From positions 62,001 through 126,000 of the forward strand of contig NZ_NFHH01000005.1 of NCBI RefSeq assembly GCF_002161285.1: a stretch of DNA of 64,000 nt, in the 5' to 3' direction. The notes under the pieces are model-generated. The model saw only the letters and a program-made list of their open reading frames with translations, was not told where the DNA came from and searched no databases. Every line of letters begins with the position of its first letter. Within the stretch, counting starts at the first letter, position 1. This document shows, in pieces, positions 8,869 through 17,629 of the stretch. The stretch comes from Blautia sp. An81. GTDB lineage: Bacteria > Bacillota > Clostridia > Lachnospirales > Lachnospiraceae. The position numbers and the translations under genes were made by a program.

Positions 8869-10230
8869 TTATTCTTCCTTCCAAAACTTCACCTGTTTTC
8901 CCAGGAAAAACAAAGCCACCAGGTTAGGCAGGGCCATCATACCATTAAAGGCATCTGACAGCTCCCAGATCAGGCTTGGCGCCAAAATACAGCCGGGAAG
9001 TGTAATGAGGATATAGACATATCGATAGACAGAAGCGCCTTTTTCTTTTCCCAGATATGCCGCAGTCTGCTCTCCGAAATAGGACCAGCCTGCAATAGTG
9101 GCAAAAGCAAATAATGCCGTAGCCGCTGCCAGAAACTGCTCTCCCCATGGGATTACCGAAGCAAAAGCCTGACCAGTCAGCGTGGTGCCATCCACTGTTT
9201 CTATTCCCCGGCCCATCTGTTCCAGATATAGTTCCGGCTGGTATACGCCGCTTGTAAGGATTACCAAAGCAGTAACTGTACAGCCAACCATTGTATCGAT
9301 AAATACCTCCAGCATTCCCCACATTCCCTGTATCTCCGGTTCCTTTACGTCAGACTGAACATGGGCCATTACCGAAGACCCCAGGCCTGCCTCATTAGAG
9401 AAAATCCCTCTGGCTACTCCCATTCGGACAGCCTGTTTCACAGTGTATCCTGCTGCTCCGCCCAGTCCTGCTTTCATCTGAAAAGCCTGGGTGAATATCA
9501 TTTCCACTGCCTGGGGAACTGCTCTCCAATTTACGGCCAGCACTGCCAGCGCTCCCAGAAAATAAATTCCTGCCATAAGGGGAACCAGCTTTTCTGTAAG
9601 AGCTGCCACCCGTTTTACCCCGCCAGTGACCACCAGGGCCAGCAAGATCATACAAAGGGTGCCGGTCAAAAAAGGGGGAATGCCAAAAGCAGTCTCTAAG
9701 CCCTTTGCCATGGAATTCCCCTGAACCATATTTCCCATCCCCAAAGAGGCCACAAGACAGCATACTGCAAAGAGTACTGCCAAAAGCCTGGAGTTTAATC
9801 CTCTCTCCATATAGACCATGGCACCGCCTATCCATTGTCCCTTCTGGTCTTTATATCGATACCGGATTCCCAGATAGTTTTCCGCATAGTTGGTCATCAT
9901 TCCGAAAAATGCTGAGACCCACATCCAGAAAATCGCCCCTGGTCCCCCGAAAATCAATGCAGTAGCCACTCCTGTAATATTTCCCGTTCCAAGAGTAGCT
10001 GCCAGTGCTGTACAGAAAGACTGGAACTGGGAAATGGAATGTTCTTTGTCTGTTCTTCTCACATCTTTTCTATTTAGTAAAGCGCCAATAGTCATTCTCA
10101 TCCAGATATGTATTTTTCTTATCTGAAAGAATCGCGAGCGAAGAGTAAAACGAATTCCCGTTCCCAAAAAGAACACCAGCATCCCTGGTCCCCACACCAG
10201 ATGCTGAAGCCCGTGAATGAACTCTTCCAT
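8869..10230 (-). CDS. Sodium:alanine/glycine symporter (AGCS family)
   Basis: This multi-spanning inner-membrane carrier has about 453 residues. AGCS signatures include GPGMLVFFLGTGI near the N-terminus, the region around TALAATLGTGNITGVATAL, and FSNEAGLGSSVMAHV, part of the conserved substrate/Na+ pathway. The family imports alanine or glycine with Na+. The open frame extends 20 codons further up, but homologues begin near MEEFIHGLQHLVWGPG, so ATG 10230 is preferred although its ribosome site is weak. I saw no glycine riboswitch upstream. The gene is divergent from glgC. Confidence 0.88.
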   Translation of the reverse strand: MEEFIHGLQHLVWGPGMLVFFLGTGIRFTLRSRFFQIRKIHIWMRMTIGALLNRKDVRRTDKEHSISQFQSFCTALAATLGTGNITGVATALIFGGPGAIFWMWVSAFFGMMTNYAENYLGIRYRYKDQKGQWIGGAMVYMERGLNSRLLAVLFAVCCLVASLGMGNMVQGNSMAKGLETAFGIPPFLTGTLCMILLALVVTGGVKRVAALTEKLVPLMAGIYFLGALAVLAVNWRAVPQAVEMIFTQAFQMKAGLGGAAGYTVKQAVRMGVARGIFSNEAGLGSSVMAHVQSDVKEPEIQGMWGMLEVFIDTMVGCTVTALVILTSGVYQPELYLEQMGRGIETVDGTTLTGQAFASVIPWGEQFLAAATALFAFATIAGWSYFGEQTAAYLGKEKGASVYRYVYILITLPGCILAPSLIWELSDAFNGMMALPNLVALFFLGKQVKFWKEE

Positions 10231-10360
10231 GGATTTTTTACCTGTTTTTTTGTAAAATTTATGCAAGTTCCCGGTAAAAAATGTGTTCACAGGTTTTTAG
10301 CCATTATACCTATAATGATTTAAAGTTTTTTTCATAATTTTTGTGTTTTTTTGCTCAAAA

Positions 10361-10441
10361 TTGTGGAAAAAAACAGTGATTAATTGTATAATATATGACA
10401 GTGAAACAATAAAGAGCAGCTTACCCTGCTGTGTCTATTGT
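10361..10441 (+). promoter_or_regulatory. glgC promoter and leader hairpin
   Basis: TTGTATAAT (TATAAT at 10387-10392, with an extended-type TG) forms the -10. The best -35 is a poor TTGTGG at 10361. The leader carries a hairpin, AACAATA...TATTGTT, with inner GCAGC/GCTG arms at about 10404-10441, close before the ribosome site. Confidence 0.5.
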
Positions 10442-10466
10442 TATCTTAAGAAAGAGAGGGTTCATT

Positions 10467-11606
10467 ATGAAACAAAACAATATGTTGGCAATGATACTGG
10501 CCGGTGGTCGTGGCACACGTCTGCATGAGCTGACAAAAAAAGTTGCAAAGCCTGCCGTATCCTACGGCGGAAAATACCGTATCATTGATTTTCCACTGAG
10601 TAACTGCGCCAACAGTGGAATCGACAATGTAGGCGTACTGACACAGTACGAGTCCATTCAGTTAAACAGCTATGTAGCTGCCGGCGGACGCTGGGGACTG
10701 GATGCCAAAAACAGCGGAGTTTACGTACTTGCTCCCCGTGAAAAGGCAGATGTAGATTTAGACGTATACAGAGGAACCGCAGATGCTATTTCTCAGAATA
10801 TCGACTTTATCGACAGCTTTGATCCGGAATATGTCTTAATCCTTTCCGGAGATCACATTTATAAAATGAACTACGCAAAAATGCTTGCTGCACATAAAGA
10901 GCAGAATGCAGACGCTACCATCGCTGTAATTGAAGTTCCAATGAAAGAAGCCAGCCGCTTCGGTATCATGAATACAGATGAGACAGGAAAGATTGTAGAA
11001 TTCGAGGAAAAACCTGAACATCCAAAGAGCAACCTGGCTTCCATGGGTATCTATATCTTTACTTGGAAACCTCTGAGAAAACTTTTAACTGCAGATATGA
11101 AGAATCCGGATTCTCACCATGATTTCGGTAAAGATATCATTCCTGTTATGCTCAATGAAGGCAAGACACTTTACGCTTACAAATTCAAAGGATATTGGAA
11201 AGACGTAGGAACCATTGATTCTCTTTGGGAGGCCAATATGGACTTGCTGGACAAAAACAATCCTCTGGATTTAAGCGATTCTTCCTGGAAGATCTACACC
11301 GAAGATTCTGATAGTCTTCCCCATTATATCGGTCCCAATGCAGAAATTAAACGCGCATTTATCACCCAGGGCTGTATTATCGATGGTACTGTAGAAAACT
11401 CTGTATTATTTACAGATACCAAGATTGGAACTGGCGCTAAGGTTATTGACAGTGTGATCATGCCAGGCGCTGTGGTAGAAGAAGGCGCTGTGGTGCAGAG
11501 AGTTATTGTGGCAGACGGCGTACATATCGGCAAAAATGCCAAGGTAGGCAGTGCTGACAGCGAGCATATCGAACTCATTGCAAAACGTGTAAAGGGGGAG
11601 GAATAA
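10467..11606 (+). CDS. glgC: Glucose-1-phosphate adenylyltransferase, catalytic subunit
   Basis: GlgC makes ADP-glucose from glucose-1-phosphate and ATP, the committed step of bacterial glycogen synthesis. The N-terminal nucleotidyltransferase motif [13 protein letters not shown] is intact, as are the substrate lysine region [11 protein letters not shown] and the acidic [10 protein letters not shown]. The C-terminal part is a left-handed beta-helix of hexapeptide repeats ([21 protein letters not shown]). The start follows GAGAGGG. Length is 379 residues. It is followed after 1 bp by glgD, so the two are translationally linked. Confidence 0.95.
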   Translation: MKQNNMLAMILAGGRGTRLHELTKKVAKPAVSYGGKYRIIDFPLSNCANSGIDNVGVLTQYESIQLNSYVAAGGRWGLDAKNSGVYVLAPREKADVDLDVYRGTADAISQNIDFIDSFDPEYVLILSGDHIYKMNYAKMLAAHKEQNADATIAVIEVPMKEASRFGIMNTDETGKIVEFEEKPEHPKSNLASMGIYIFTWKPLRKLLTADMKNPDSHHDFGKDIIPVMLNEGKTLYAYKFKGYWKDVGTIDSLWEANMDLLDKNNPLDLSDSSWKIYTEDSDSLPHYIGPNAEIKRAFITQGCIIDGTVENSVLFTDTKIGTGAKVIDSVIMPGAVVEEGAVVQRVIVADGVHIGKNAKVGSADSEHIELIAKRVKGEE

Positions 11607-11607
11607 T

Positions 11608-12723
11608 ATGAGTAAGGCATTAGGAATCGTAAATTTTGCCGGAAGGAATGTACATATAGAGGGCATGCAGACCTACCGTCCTGTAGGAGCATTTTCTTTC
11701 CTGGGACGCTACCGGGTAATCGACTTCCCGATTTCCAATATGAGCGACAGCGGCATTGACCGTATTCAGGTATATATCCGCAGAAAACCTCGTTCTTTGA
11801 CCGAGCATCTGGGAACCGGACGTCATTATAATATCAACTCTAAGAGAGGAAAACTTCATCTTCTCTACTCTGAAAACGGTATGGACAATGATATCTACAA
11901 CAATGACATTGCTGCCTTTATCGAAAATATGGAGTTTATTGAACAGGCCAGTGAACCTTATGTAGTGATTGCTCCCAGTTATATGATCTATGCTATGGAT
12001 TACAGCCAGCTTCTGGAATCACATATTGAATCCGGTGCAGACATTACTCTTTTATATCATTCTGTGGACAATGCAAAGGAATCTTTCCTGAACTGCAATA
12101 TCCTGAACCTGAACAAGCAGAAAGGCGTTCTTTCTATGGAGCCTAATCACGGAAATGCGAAGAATCGTAACATCTTCATGGAAACCTATGTAATAAAAAA
12201 AGAACTGTTTATTGAGCTGGTAGAAAAAGCTCATAAACTTTCTTCTATGTATACGCTGTCTGATATTGTAAATGATTCCTGCAGCGAATTAGATATCCGT
12301 GGAGTAGCTCATCGTGGATATTTTGCTTCAATTTCTGACTTTAAGAGCTATTATGATGCTAATATCTCTCTCATAGATATGAAAGCCTGCCAGAGTCTTT
12401 TCAGTGATGAATGGCCCATTTACACCAGGACTAACGATTCCTGTCCGACTCAGTATTTTGAAAGCGCCAGCGTGAAAAACTCTGTTGTTTCCAACGGCTG
12501 CCTCATTGAAGGTACTGTAGAAAATTCCGTAATCGGAAGAGGCTGTGTGATCAAAGAAGGTGCTGTAGTTAAGAACAGCGTAATCCTTCCTGATTCTGTA
12601 ATCGGAAAAGATGTTTATGTAGAGAATCAGGTAGTAGATAAGCATGCTAAGCTGATTCATGTAAAGGAGATTATCTCTTCCCCTGACAGACCAGGTTATG
12701 TCAAGAGAAATGATACCTTATAG
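11608..12723 (+). CDS. glgD: ADP-glucose pyrophosphorylase regulatory subunit
   Basis: GlgD is a paralogue of GlgC that forms heteromers with it in Firmicutes and increases activity. It keeps the overall fold (DFPISNMSDSGID, hexapeptide repeats in GCVIKEGAVVKNSVIL) but has lost the GGxGTRL catalytic loop: here the N-terminus reads GIVNFAGRNVHIEGMQTYRP. That degeneration identifies it as the regulatory subunit. Length is 371 residues. AGGGGGAGGAA precedes the start. No glgA, glgB or glgP lies in the window. Confidence 0.93.
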   Translation: MSKALGIVNFAGRNVHIEGMQTYRPVGAFSFLGRYRVIDFPISNMSDSGIDRIQVYIRRKPRSLTEHLGTGRHYNINSKRGKLHLLYSENGMDNDIYNNDIAAFIENMEFIEQASEPYVVIAPSYMIYAMDYSQLLESHIESGADITLLYHSVDNAKESFLNCNILNLNKQKGVLSMEPNHGNAKNRNIFMETYVIKKELFIELVEKAHKLSSMYTLSDIVNDSCSELDIRGVAHRGYFASISDFKSYYDANISLIDMKACQSLFSDEWPIYTRTNDSCPTQYFESASVKNSVVSNGCLIEGTVENSVIGRGCVIKEGAVVKNSVILPDSVIGKDVYVENQVVDKHAKLIHVKEIISSPDRPGYVKRNDTL

Positions 12724-12756
12724 AATCGGTATGGTATAAAATTGTTATAGTCATAA

Positions 12757-12805
12757 GGACGGTGGTACTTCATATAATGTGTAAGTATTGCCGCCCTCTT
12801 TTCTT
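12757..12805 (+). terminator. glgCD terminator
   Basis: GGACGGTGGTACTT pairs with AAGTATTGCCGCCC, followed by TCTTTTCTTCT. It ends the glgCD transcript. Confidence 0.75.
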
Positions 12806-12837
12806 CTAAATAAGTCAAAAGTGCTTCTACGTAATAG

Positions 12838-12873
12838 AAAGGGAGCTGCCATATCAAAAACGGCAACTCCCTT
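12838..12873. terminator. Hairpin between convergent glgD and fba
   Basis: AAGGGAGCTGCC pairs with GGCAACTCCCTT around a 12-base A-rich loop. T-rich sequence on both sides suits termination of fba, or bidirectional use. Confidence 0.65.
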
Positions 12874-12899
12874 CCCATTATATTTATTTTCTGTTTTTC

Positions 12900-13769
12900 T
12901 TATTCAAATGCTTTTCCCACAGAACCGAAGAGTTCCATTTTCTCTTTGATTGTCTCGCAGATTGCGTCAAAGCCCGGTTTTAATAATTTACGTGGGTCAT
13001 ATCCTTTACCCTGGTTATCTTTACCTTCTTCGATGTATTTTCTTGTAGCTGCTGCAAAAGATAACTGGCATTCTGTATTTACATTGATCTTAGATACGCC
13101 TAAGTCAATAGCTTTACGGATCATATCTGCCGGAATTCCTGTACCGCCGTGAAGTACCAGAGGCATCTCACCTGTCAGTTTCTGGATATTATCCAGCACG
13201 TCAAAGCGAAGGCCTGCCCAGTTTTCCGGATATTTTCCATGGATGTTGCCGATACCTGCTGCCAGCATATCTACACCCAGATCAGCAATCATCTTGCATT
13301 CTTCAGGATCTGCACACTCGCCCATACCTACAACGCCGTCTTCCTCTCCGCCGATAGAACCGACTTCAGCTTCCAGAGAAAGTCCAAGGCCTTTGCAGAC
13401 ACCTGCCAGCTCTTTTGTTTTCTCAACATTTTCCTCGATTGGATAGTGAGAACCATCGAACATGATGGATGAAAATCCTGCTTTGATACATTTGTAGCAT
13501 CCGTCATATGTACCGTGGTCTAAGTGAAGAGCTACCGGTACAGTGATGTTCAGTTCTTCGATCATAGCTTTTACCATATCTGCTACAGTTTTGAAACCGC
13601 ACATATATTTTCCAGCGCCTTCAGAAACGCCCAGGATAATAGGAGACTTGCATTCTTCAGCTGTAAGAAGAGCCGCCTTTGTCCACTCCAGGTTATTGAT
13701 ATTGAACTGACCTACTGCATAATGTCCTGCTTTCGCTTTCTTTAACATTTCTGCTGCTGATACTAACAT
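12900..13769 (-). CDS. fba: Class II fructose-1,6-bisphosphate aldolase
   Basis: This zinc-dependent aldolase interconverts fructose-1,6-bisphosphate with DHAP and glyceraldehyde-3-phosphate. Zinc/active-site residues are visible in ALHLDHGTYD (His-Asp), AAGIGNIHGKYP (His) and LVLHGGTGIP (His). The C-terminal KINVNTECQLSFAAATRKY matches the phosphate-binding strand. At 289 residues it is of normal length. It is divergent from PPi-PFK, so two consecutive glycolytic steps share one intergenic region. Confidence 0.95.
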   Translation of the reverse strand: MLVSAAEMLKKAKAGHYAVGQFNINNLEWTKAALLTAEECKSPIILGVSEGAGKYMCGFKTVADMVKAMIEELNITVPVALHLDHGTYDGCYKCIKAGFSSIMFDGSHYPIEENVEKTKELAGVCKGLGLSLEAEVGSIGGEEDGVVGMGECADPEECKMIADLGVDMLAAGIGNIHGKYPENWAGLRFDVLDNIQKLTGEMPLVLHGGTGIPADMIRKAIDLGVSKINVNTECQLSFAAATRKYIEEGKDNQGKGYDPRKLLKPGFDAICETIKEKMELFGSVGKAFE

Positions 13770-13850
13770 AATTAAAGACCTCCATATGATTTTTCTAAAG
13801 TTCCCTCTTTCACAGGACTGAATAAGTCAGCCCTTAGAAAACCTACAATT

Positions 13851-13917
13851 ATTATATCACATTTTCCCTTTCAGGCAAGTATTTCTTAATGCAATTTCAC
13901 CAGAACCATGCTATAAT
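13851..13917. promoter_or_regulatory. Divergent promoters of fba (-) and PPi-PFK (+)
   Basis: On the minus strand TTGCCT (13873-13878) and TATAAT (13851-13856) are 16 bp apart and face fba. On the plus strand TATAAT at 13912-13917 faces pfp, with only a weak -35. The two promoters are nested within 70 bp. Confidence 0.55.
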
Positions 13918-13982
13918 AAGTCCCAGAAAAACAGTCAAATACGACAGTCCCTTTTATGGGAAAGAATCCAGGAAAGGAGGGT

Positions 13983-15239
13983 ATGGTCAGATTTCTGCCC
14001 ATACAAATTGAAACATTGAACAGAAAAAATTTAATCGTAGGTCAGTCCGGCGGCCCCACTGCGGTAATCAACAGCAGCCTTTATGGTGTAGTATCTGAAG
14101 GCCTTCTCCAGGACTCTATAGGACATGTATATGGAATGGTAAACGGAATCGAAGGGTTCCTGGCAGGAAGGGTTCTGGATTTTCAGGAAGTTTTCAAAGG
14201 AAATGATCTGGAGAAGTTAAAAACCACTCCTGGAGCATATCTTGGCTCCTGCCGTTATAAGCTTCCGGAAGATCTGAACGACCCGGTATATCCACATCTT
14301 TTCCAGAAATTTGAGGAACTGGATATCGGATATTTCTTCTATATCGGAGGCAACGATTCTATGGATACGGTAAGCAAGCTTTCCCGTTATGCAGAGAAGA
14401 TAAACAGCCCGATCCGGGTAATCGGCGAGCCCAAAACAATTGATAATGATCTGGTCCTTACAGACCATACTCCAGGTTTTGGAAGTGCTGCCAGATATGT
14501 GGCCTCCACAGTAAGAGAAATCGTCACCGATGCCAATGTATATGAGACAAAATCTGTAACTATCGTAGAGATCATGGGACGTCATGCCGGCTGGCTCACT
14601 GCTGCAGGTGCTCTTGCAAGGAAATATACAGGAGATAATCCGCTTCTTATCTATCTTCCTGAAACTGCTTTCGACCAGGAGGCATTCCTATCAAAAGTTC
14701 AGGAGTGTTTTGAGAAAAATCCAAATGTGATTGTTTGCGTTTCCGAAGGGATCCATGACGAAAAAGGCACCTTTATCTGCGAATATGACAACTCTGTGGG
14801 CACTGATTCTTTCGGTCACAAAATGCTTGCAGGCTGTGGAAAATATCTGGAAAATCTGGTTCGCAGCCGTCTGGGAGTAAAGGCCCGTTCTGTAGAACTG
14901 AATGTAAGCCAGCGCTGCTCATCTGCTATGATGTCCGCTGCTGATCAGCAGGAGGCAGTGGCCGCAGGACAGTTCGGCGTCCGCTGTGCACTGAAGGGAG
15001 AAACTGGGAAAATGGTTTCTTATGTAAGAGACAGCAATGTTCCTTACCGTATGCGCCTCAGCCTTGAAGACGTAAATTTAATCTGCAACAAGGAAAAAAC
15101 CGTTCCTCTGGAATGGATTTCTGAAGATGGTTCTGACATCACTCAGGATTTCATTACCTATGCCCTTCCTCTTATCCAGGGAACTGTAGAAGTACCCCTG
15201 GGTACTGACGGACTTCCAGATTTTGTATACTGGAAATAA
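13983..15239 (+). CDS. pfp: Pyrophosphate-dependent 6-phosphofructokinase
   Basis: The protein phosphorylates fructose-6-phosphate reversibly, probably with PPi. PFK motifs are VGQSGGPTAVINSS, IGGNDSMDTVSKL (GGND in place of the GGDG of ATP-PFK) and PKTIDNDLVLTDHTPGFGSAA, whose Lys favours PPi. MGRHAGWLTA follows. The start is uncertain. AGGAGG lies only 2 bp before ATG 13983, an in-frame ATG at 13956 has no ribosome site, and TTG 14016 would give the usual short N-terminus. Length is 418 residues from 13983. It has its own promoter and terminator. Confidence 0.9.
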   Translation: MVRFLPIQIETLNRKNLIVGQSGGPTAVINSSLYGVVSEGLLQDSIGHVYGMVNGIEGFLAGRVLDFQEVFKGNDLEKLKTTPGAYLGSCRYKLPEDLNDPVYPHLFQKFEELDIGYFFYIGGNDSMDTVSKLSRYAEKINSPIRVIGEPKTIDNDLVLTDHTPGFGSAARYVASTVREIVTDANVYETKSVTIVEIMGRHAGWLTAAGALARKYTGDNPLLIYLPETAFDQEAFLSKVQECFEKNPNVIVCVSEGIHDEKGTFICEYDNSVGTDSFGHKMLAGCGKYLENLVRSRLGVKARSVELNVSQRCSSAMMSAADQQEAVAAGQFGVRCALKGETGKMVSYVRDSNVPYRMRLSLEDVNLICNKEKTVPLEWISEDGSDITQDFITYALPLIQGTVEVPLGTDGLPDFVYWK

Positions 15240-15265
15240 ACCGTTTTCTCTGACATATTACTTAT

Positions 15266-15334
15266 GAAAAAAGGAATATTCTCCGTCTTGTGCATCTTAG
15301 CATCAGACAGGAGAATATTCCTTTTTATTTACTG
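15266..15334 (+). terminator. Terminator of PPi-PFK
   Basis: AAAAAGGAATATTCTCC pairs with GGAGAATATTCCTTTTT across a ~30-base loop, with a T-rich 3' side. Confidence 0.8.
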
Positions 15335-15350
15335 TTTAAAACACAGCTTT

Positions 15351-15626
15351 TTATTTTTCCATAAGCTTTTTCATCTCTCTGGCCACATCAAAAACCTGAG
15401 GACCAAGGACAATATGGAGCAGATCAGCCTCTGGCCAGAACACTGCTGCCGCTCCTGAATCTTTTATTTTTTCTTCATCTACAGCAGTGTGTTCTTTCAC
15501 CTTCAGACGGAGTCGGGTAATACAATTATAGCAGCTGATAATATTTTCACGTCCTCCCGCTCCTTCCAGAAAAGCCTGGGCCATTTCTTTGAAATCTATC
15601 TCTTTAGAAATTCTTTTTTCTCTCAT
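15351..15626 (-). CDS. Orphan PTS EIIB domain (glucose/sucrose-type)
   Basis: This 91-residue protein is a free-standing IIB domain of the glucose/beta-glucoside PTS superfamily. The phospho-accepting Cys lies in the hallmark NCITRLRLKV. GGRENI precedes it, and the C-terminal LHIVLGPQVFDVAREMKKLM matches the end of the domain. No EIIC or EIIA is attached or adjacent. It lies 12 bp downstream of ptsI in the PTS operon that begins with a PRD-type antiterminator. It may serve a IIC encoded elsewhere, or phosphorylate the antiterminator as a regulatory relay. The second role is an inference. Confidence 0.87.
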   Translation of the reverse strand: MREKRISKEIDFKEMAQAFLEGAGGRENIISCYNCITRLRLKVKEHTAVDEEKIKDSGAAAVFWPEADLLHIVLGPQVFDVAREMKKLMEK

Positions 15627-15638
15627 AACCGCTCACTT

Positions 15639-17267
15639 TCACGGCATGTCTCTGACAATCTTTCTAAGCTTTAGAATCATAGAAGGCGCAACAGAAAGCT
15701 CATCAATTCCCATCTTCACAAAGGTCTCCGTAAGCTCGGTATCAGCTCCCAGCTCTCCACAGATTCCTGCCCATTTTCCTTCCTTGTGGGCATTGTCCAC
15801 CACAGTCTGGATCATTCTCAGAATGGCTTTGTGATGAGGATTATAAAATCTGTCCAGCTTCTCATTCTGACGGTCAATGGCCAGGGTATACTGGGTCAGA
15901 TCGTTGGTTCCGATGCTGAAGAAATCCACTTCTTTTGCCAGATCATCGCTGATCATAACAGAAGCAGGAGTCTCGATCATAATGCCTTCTTCTACATCAC
16001 TCTTATAAGGGGTTCCTTCTGCTTCCAGCTCATCCTTTACCTCTTTGACGATCTTTTTAATCTCCAGAACCTCTTCCACAGACGTAATCATAGGGTACAT
16101 AATGGAAATATTTCCATATACTGCTGCCCGGAAAAGCGCTCTTAACTGAGTCTTAAAAATCTCTGGCTGAGTAAGACAGATACGGATAGCTCTATATCCA
16201 AGGGCAGGGTTGTCTTCCTTGCCCAGTCCCAGATAATCAGCCTGCTTGTCAGCACCAATATCCAGTGTACGGATGATTACTTTTTTGCCGGCCATAGTCT
16301 GGGCTACCTGCTTATAAACCTGGAACTGTTCTTCCTCACTCGGCAGTTCATTTCTGCCGATATACAGGAATTCACTTCTGAACAGACCAATACCTCCTGC
16401 ATCGTTTTCCAGTACATATCCCATATCTCCAACACTGCCGATATTGGCATAAATGTTGATTTTATGGCCGCTCTGAGTAATGTTTTCCTTGCCTTTTAAC
16501 TCTAATAAGAGCCTGCTCTTTTCTTCTTCTTCCTGAATACGCTTTCTGGCATCCATCCTCACTTCTTCGTCAGGATTAAAGATTACTTCTGCTGCGAAGC
16601 CATCTACCACAGCCTCCATACCGGATTTCAGTTTTTCCAGATCCATGTCTACGCCGATGAGAGCCGGAATGTTCATCATACGGGCCAGAATGGCTGTATG
16701 CGAATTGGTAGAGCCATGAACAGTAACAAAGGCCAGGATTTTTTCTTTGTCCATCTGAACGGTCTCACTTGGAGACAGATCATCAGCCACAATAATCACC
16801 GGCTGGTCAAATTCCATATCTCCGCCGTCTCCGCCGTAAAGATTTCTCACCAGACGTTCGGAAATGTCCTTCACATCTGCTGCACGGGCTTTCATATAAT
16901 CATCGTCCATGCTGGCAAACATCTGAGAGAAGTTGTCCCCTGTAGTTGCTACAGCGTATTCGGCATTGACCTCCTGGGTGCGGATGATATTTTCGATAGA
17001 CTCATTATAGTCATCATCATCCAGCATCATCTGATGTACTTCAAAAATTGCCGCACTGGCTTCTCCCACTTCTTTCACAGCTTTATCATACAGCTTCTGA
17101 AGCTGTTCTTTTGCTTTTTCCCTTGCCTGGGCCACTCTTTCAATCTCTGCCTCAGAATTTTCCACCTTTACGCGCTTTACTACATAGTCATCTTTCTTCA
17201 GGACAGAAATCTTTCCAAGGGCAATTCCCTTATAAACTGATTTGCCTTTCAGACGTTCCATATTCAC
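15639..17267 (-). CDS. ptsI: Phosphoenolpyruvate-protein phosphotransferase (PTS enzyme I)
   Basis: Enzyme I transfers phosphate from PEP to HPr. The active-site His is in GSTNSHTAILARMMNIPA. The N-terminal HPr-binding helical domain and the C-terminal PEP-binding barrel (GGIGLFRSEFLY, IRTLDIGADKQ, FSIGTNDLTQYT) are complete. The length of 542 residues is slightly below the usual 570-575. It follows ptsH after about 12 bp in the licT-like/ptsH/ptsI/IIB operon. Confidence 0.95.
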   Translation of the reverse strand: MNMERLKGKSVYKGIALGKISVLKKDDYVVKRVKVENSEAEIERVAQAREKAKEQLQKLYDKAVKEVGEASAAIFEVHQMMLDDDDYNESIENIIRTQEVNAEYAVATTGDNFSQMFASMDDDYMKARAADVKDISERLVRNLYGGDGGDMEFDQPVIIVADDLSPSETVQMDKEKILAFVTVHGSTNSHTAILARMMNIPALIGVDMDLEKLKSGMEAVVDGFAAEVIFNPDEEVRMDARKRIQEEEEKSRLLLELKGKENITQSGHKINIYANIGSVGDMGYVLENDAGGIGLFRSEFLYIGRNELPSEEEQFQVYKQVAQTMAGKKVIIRTLDIGADKQADYLGLGKEDNPALGYRAIRICLTQPEIFKTQLRALFRAAVYGNISIMYPMITSVEEVLEIKKIVKEVKDELEAEGTPYKSDVEEGIMIETPASVMISDDLAKEVDFFSIGTNDLTQYTLAIDRQNEKLDRFYNPHHKAILRMIQTVVDNAHKEGKWAGICGELGADTELTETFVKMGIDELSVAPSMILKLRKIVRDMP

Positions 17268-17279
17268 TACCCCTTAGTC

Positions 17280-17537
17280 TTACAGATTTGCTTCAAAGAA
17301 AGCCTGGATACCAGCTGCAGCTGCTTCTTCGTCTGCACCTTCTACAGCAATCTGTACGGTCTGTCCGCACTTTACACCTAAAGACATAACCGCCATAAGC
17401 TTAGAAGCCTCTGCTGTTTTTCCTTCTTTTGTAATGGTAATCTTGCTCTGATATTTCTTAGCCTCTTTTACAAGCATTCCTGCAGGTCTTGCATGGATTC
17501 CCAGTTCGTCCTTAATTGTGTACTCAAAGCTTTTCAT
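17280..17537 (-). CDS. ptsH: Phosphocarrier protein HPr, atypical at the Ser46 site
   Basis: This 85-residue HPr carries phosphate from enzyme I to sugar-specific EII proteins. The catalytic His15 is in GIHARPAG. In Bacillus-type HPr the regulatory site reads K45-S46. Here residues 44-49 read A-S-K-L-M-A, so Ser and Lys are exchanged and position 46 is Lys. Ser46 phosphorylation by HPr kinase is the basis of CcpA-type catabolite repression in Firmicutes, so this copy may be dedicated to transport. Whether Ser45 can replace Ser46 is not known from sequence. Confidence 0.93.
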   Translation of the reverse strand: MKSFEYTIKDELGIHARPAGMLVKEAKKYQSKITITKEGKTAEASKLMAVMSLGVKCGQTVQIAVEGADEEAAAAGIQAFFEANL

Positions 17538-17576
17538 TTTAAAAATCTCCCTTCATATTGGTTTATATATATATCT

Positions 17577-17619
17577 GCGCTTCGCCTTAGGCGATACGCA
17601 ATAGCCCATATTTCTATGG
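17577..17619 (-). promoter_or_regulatory. Two small hairpins between antiterminator gene and ptsH
   Basis: GCGTATCGCCTAAGGCGAAGCGC and CCCATAGAAATATGGG (minus strand) form adjacent stems in the 90-bp gap. Neither has a T tract. They may process or stabilise the ptsHI part of the mRNA. Confidence 0.4.
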
Positions 17620-17629
17620 GATATTTACC

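Noticed and set aside
10231-10430. Glycine riboswitch upstream of the alanine/glycine symporter
   Set aside because: Neither glycine aptamer core was found in the short divergent region.
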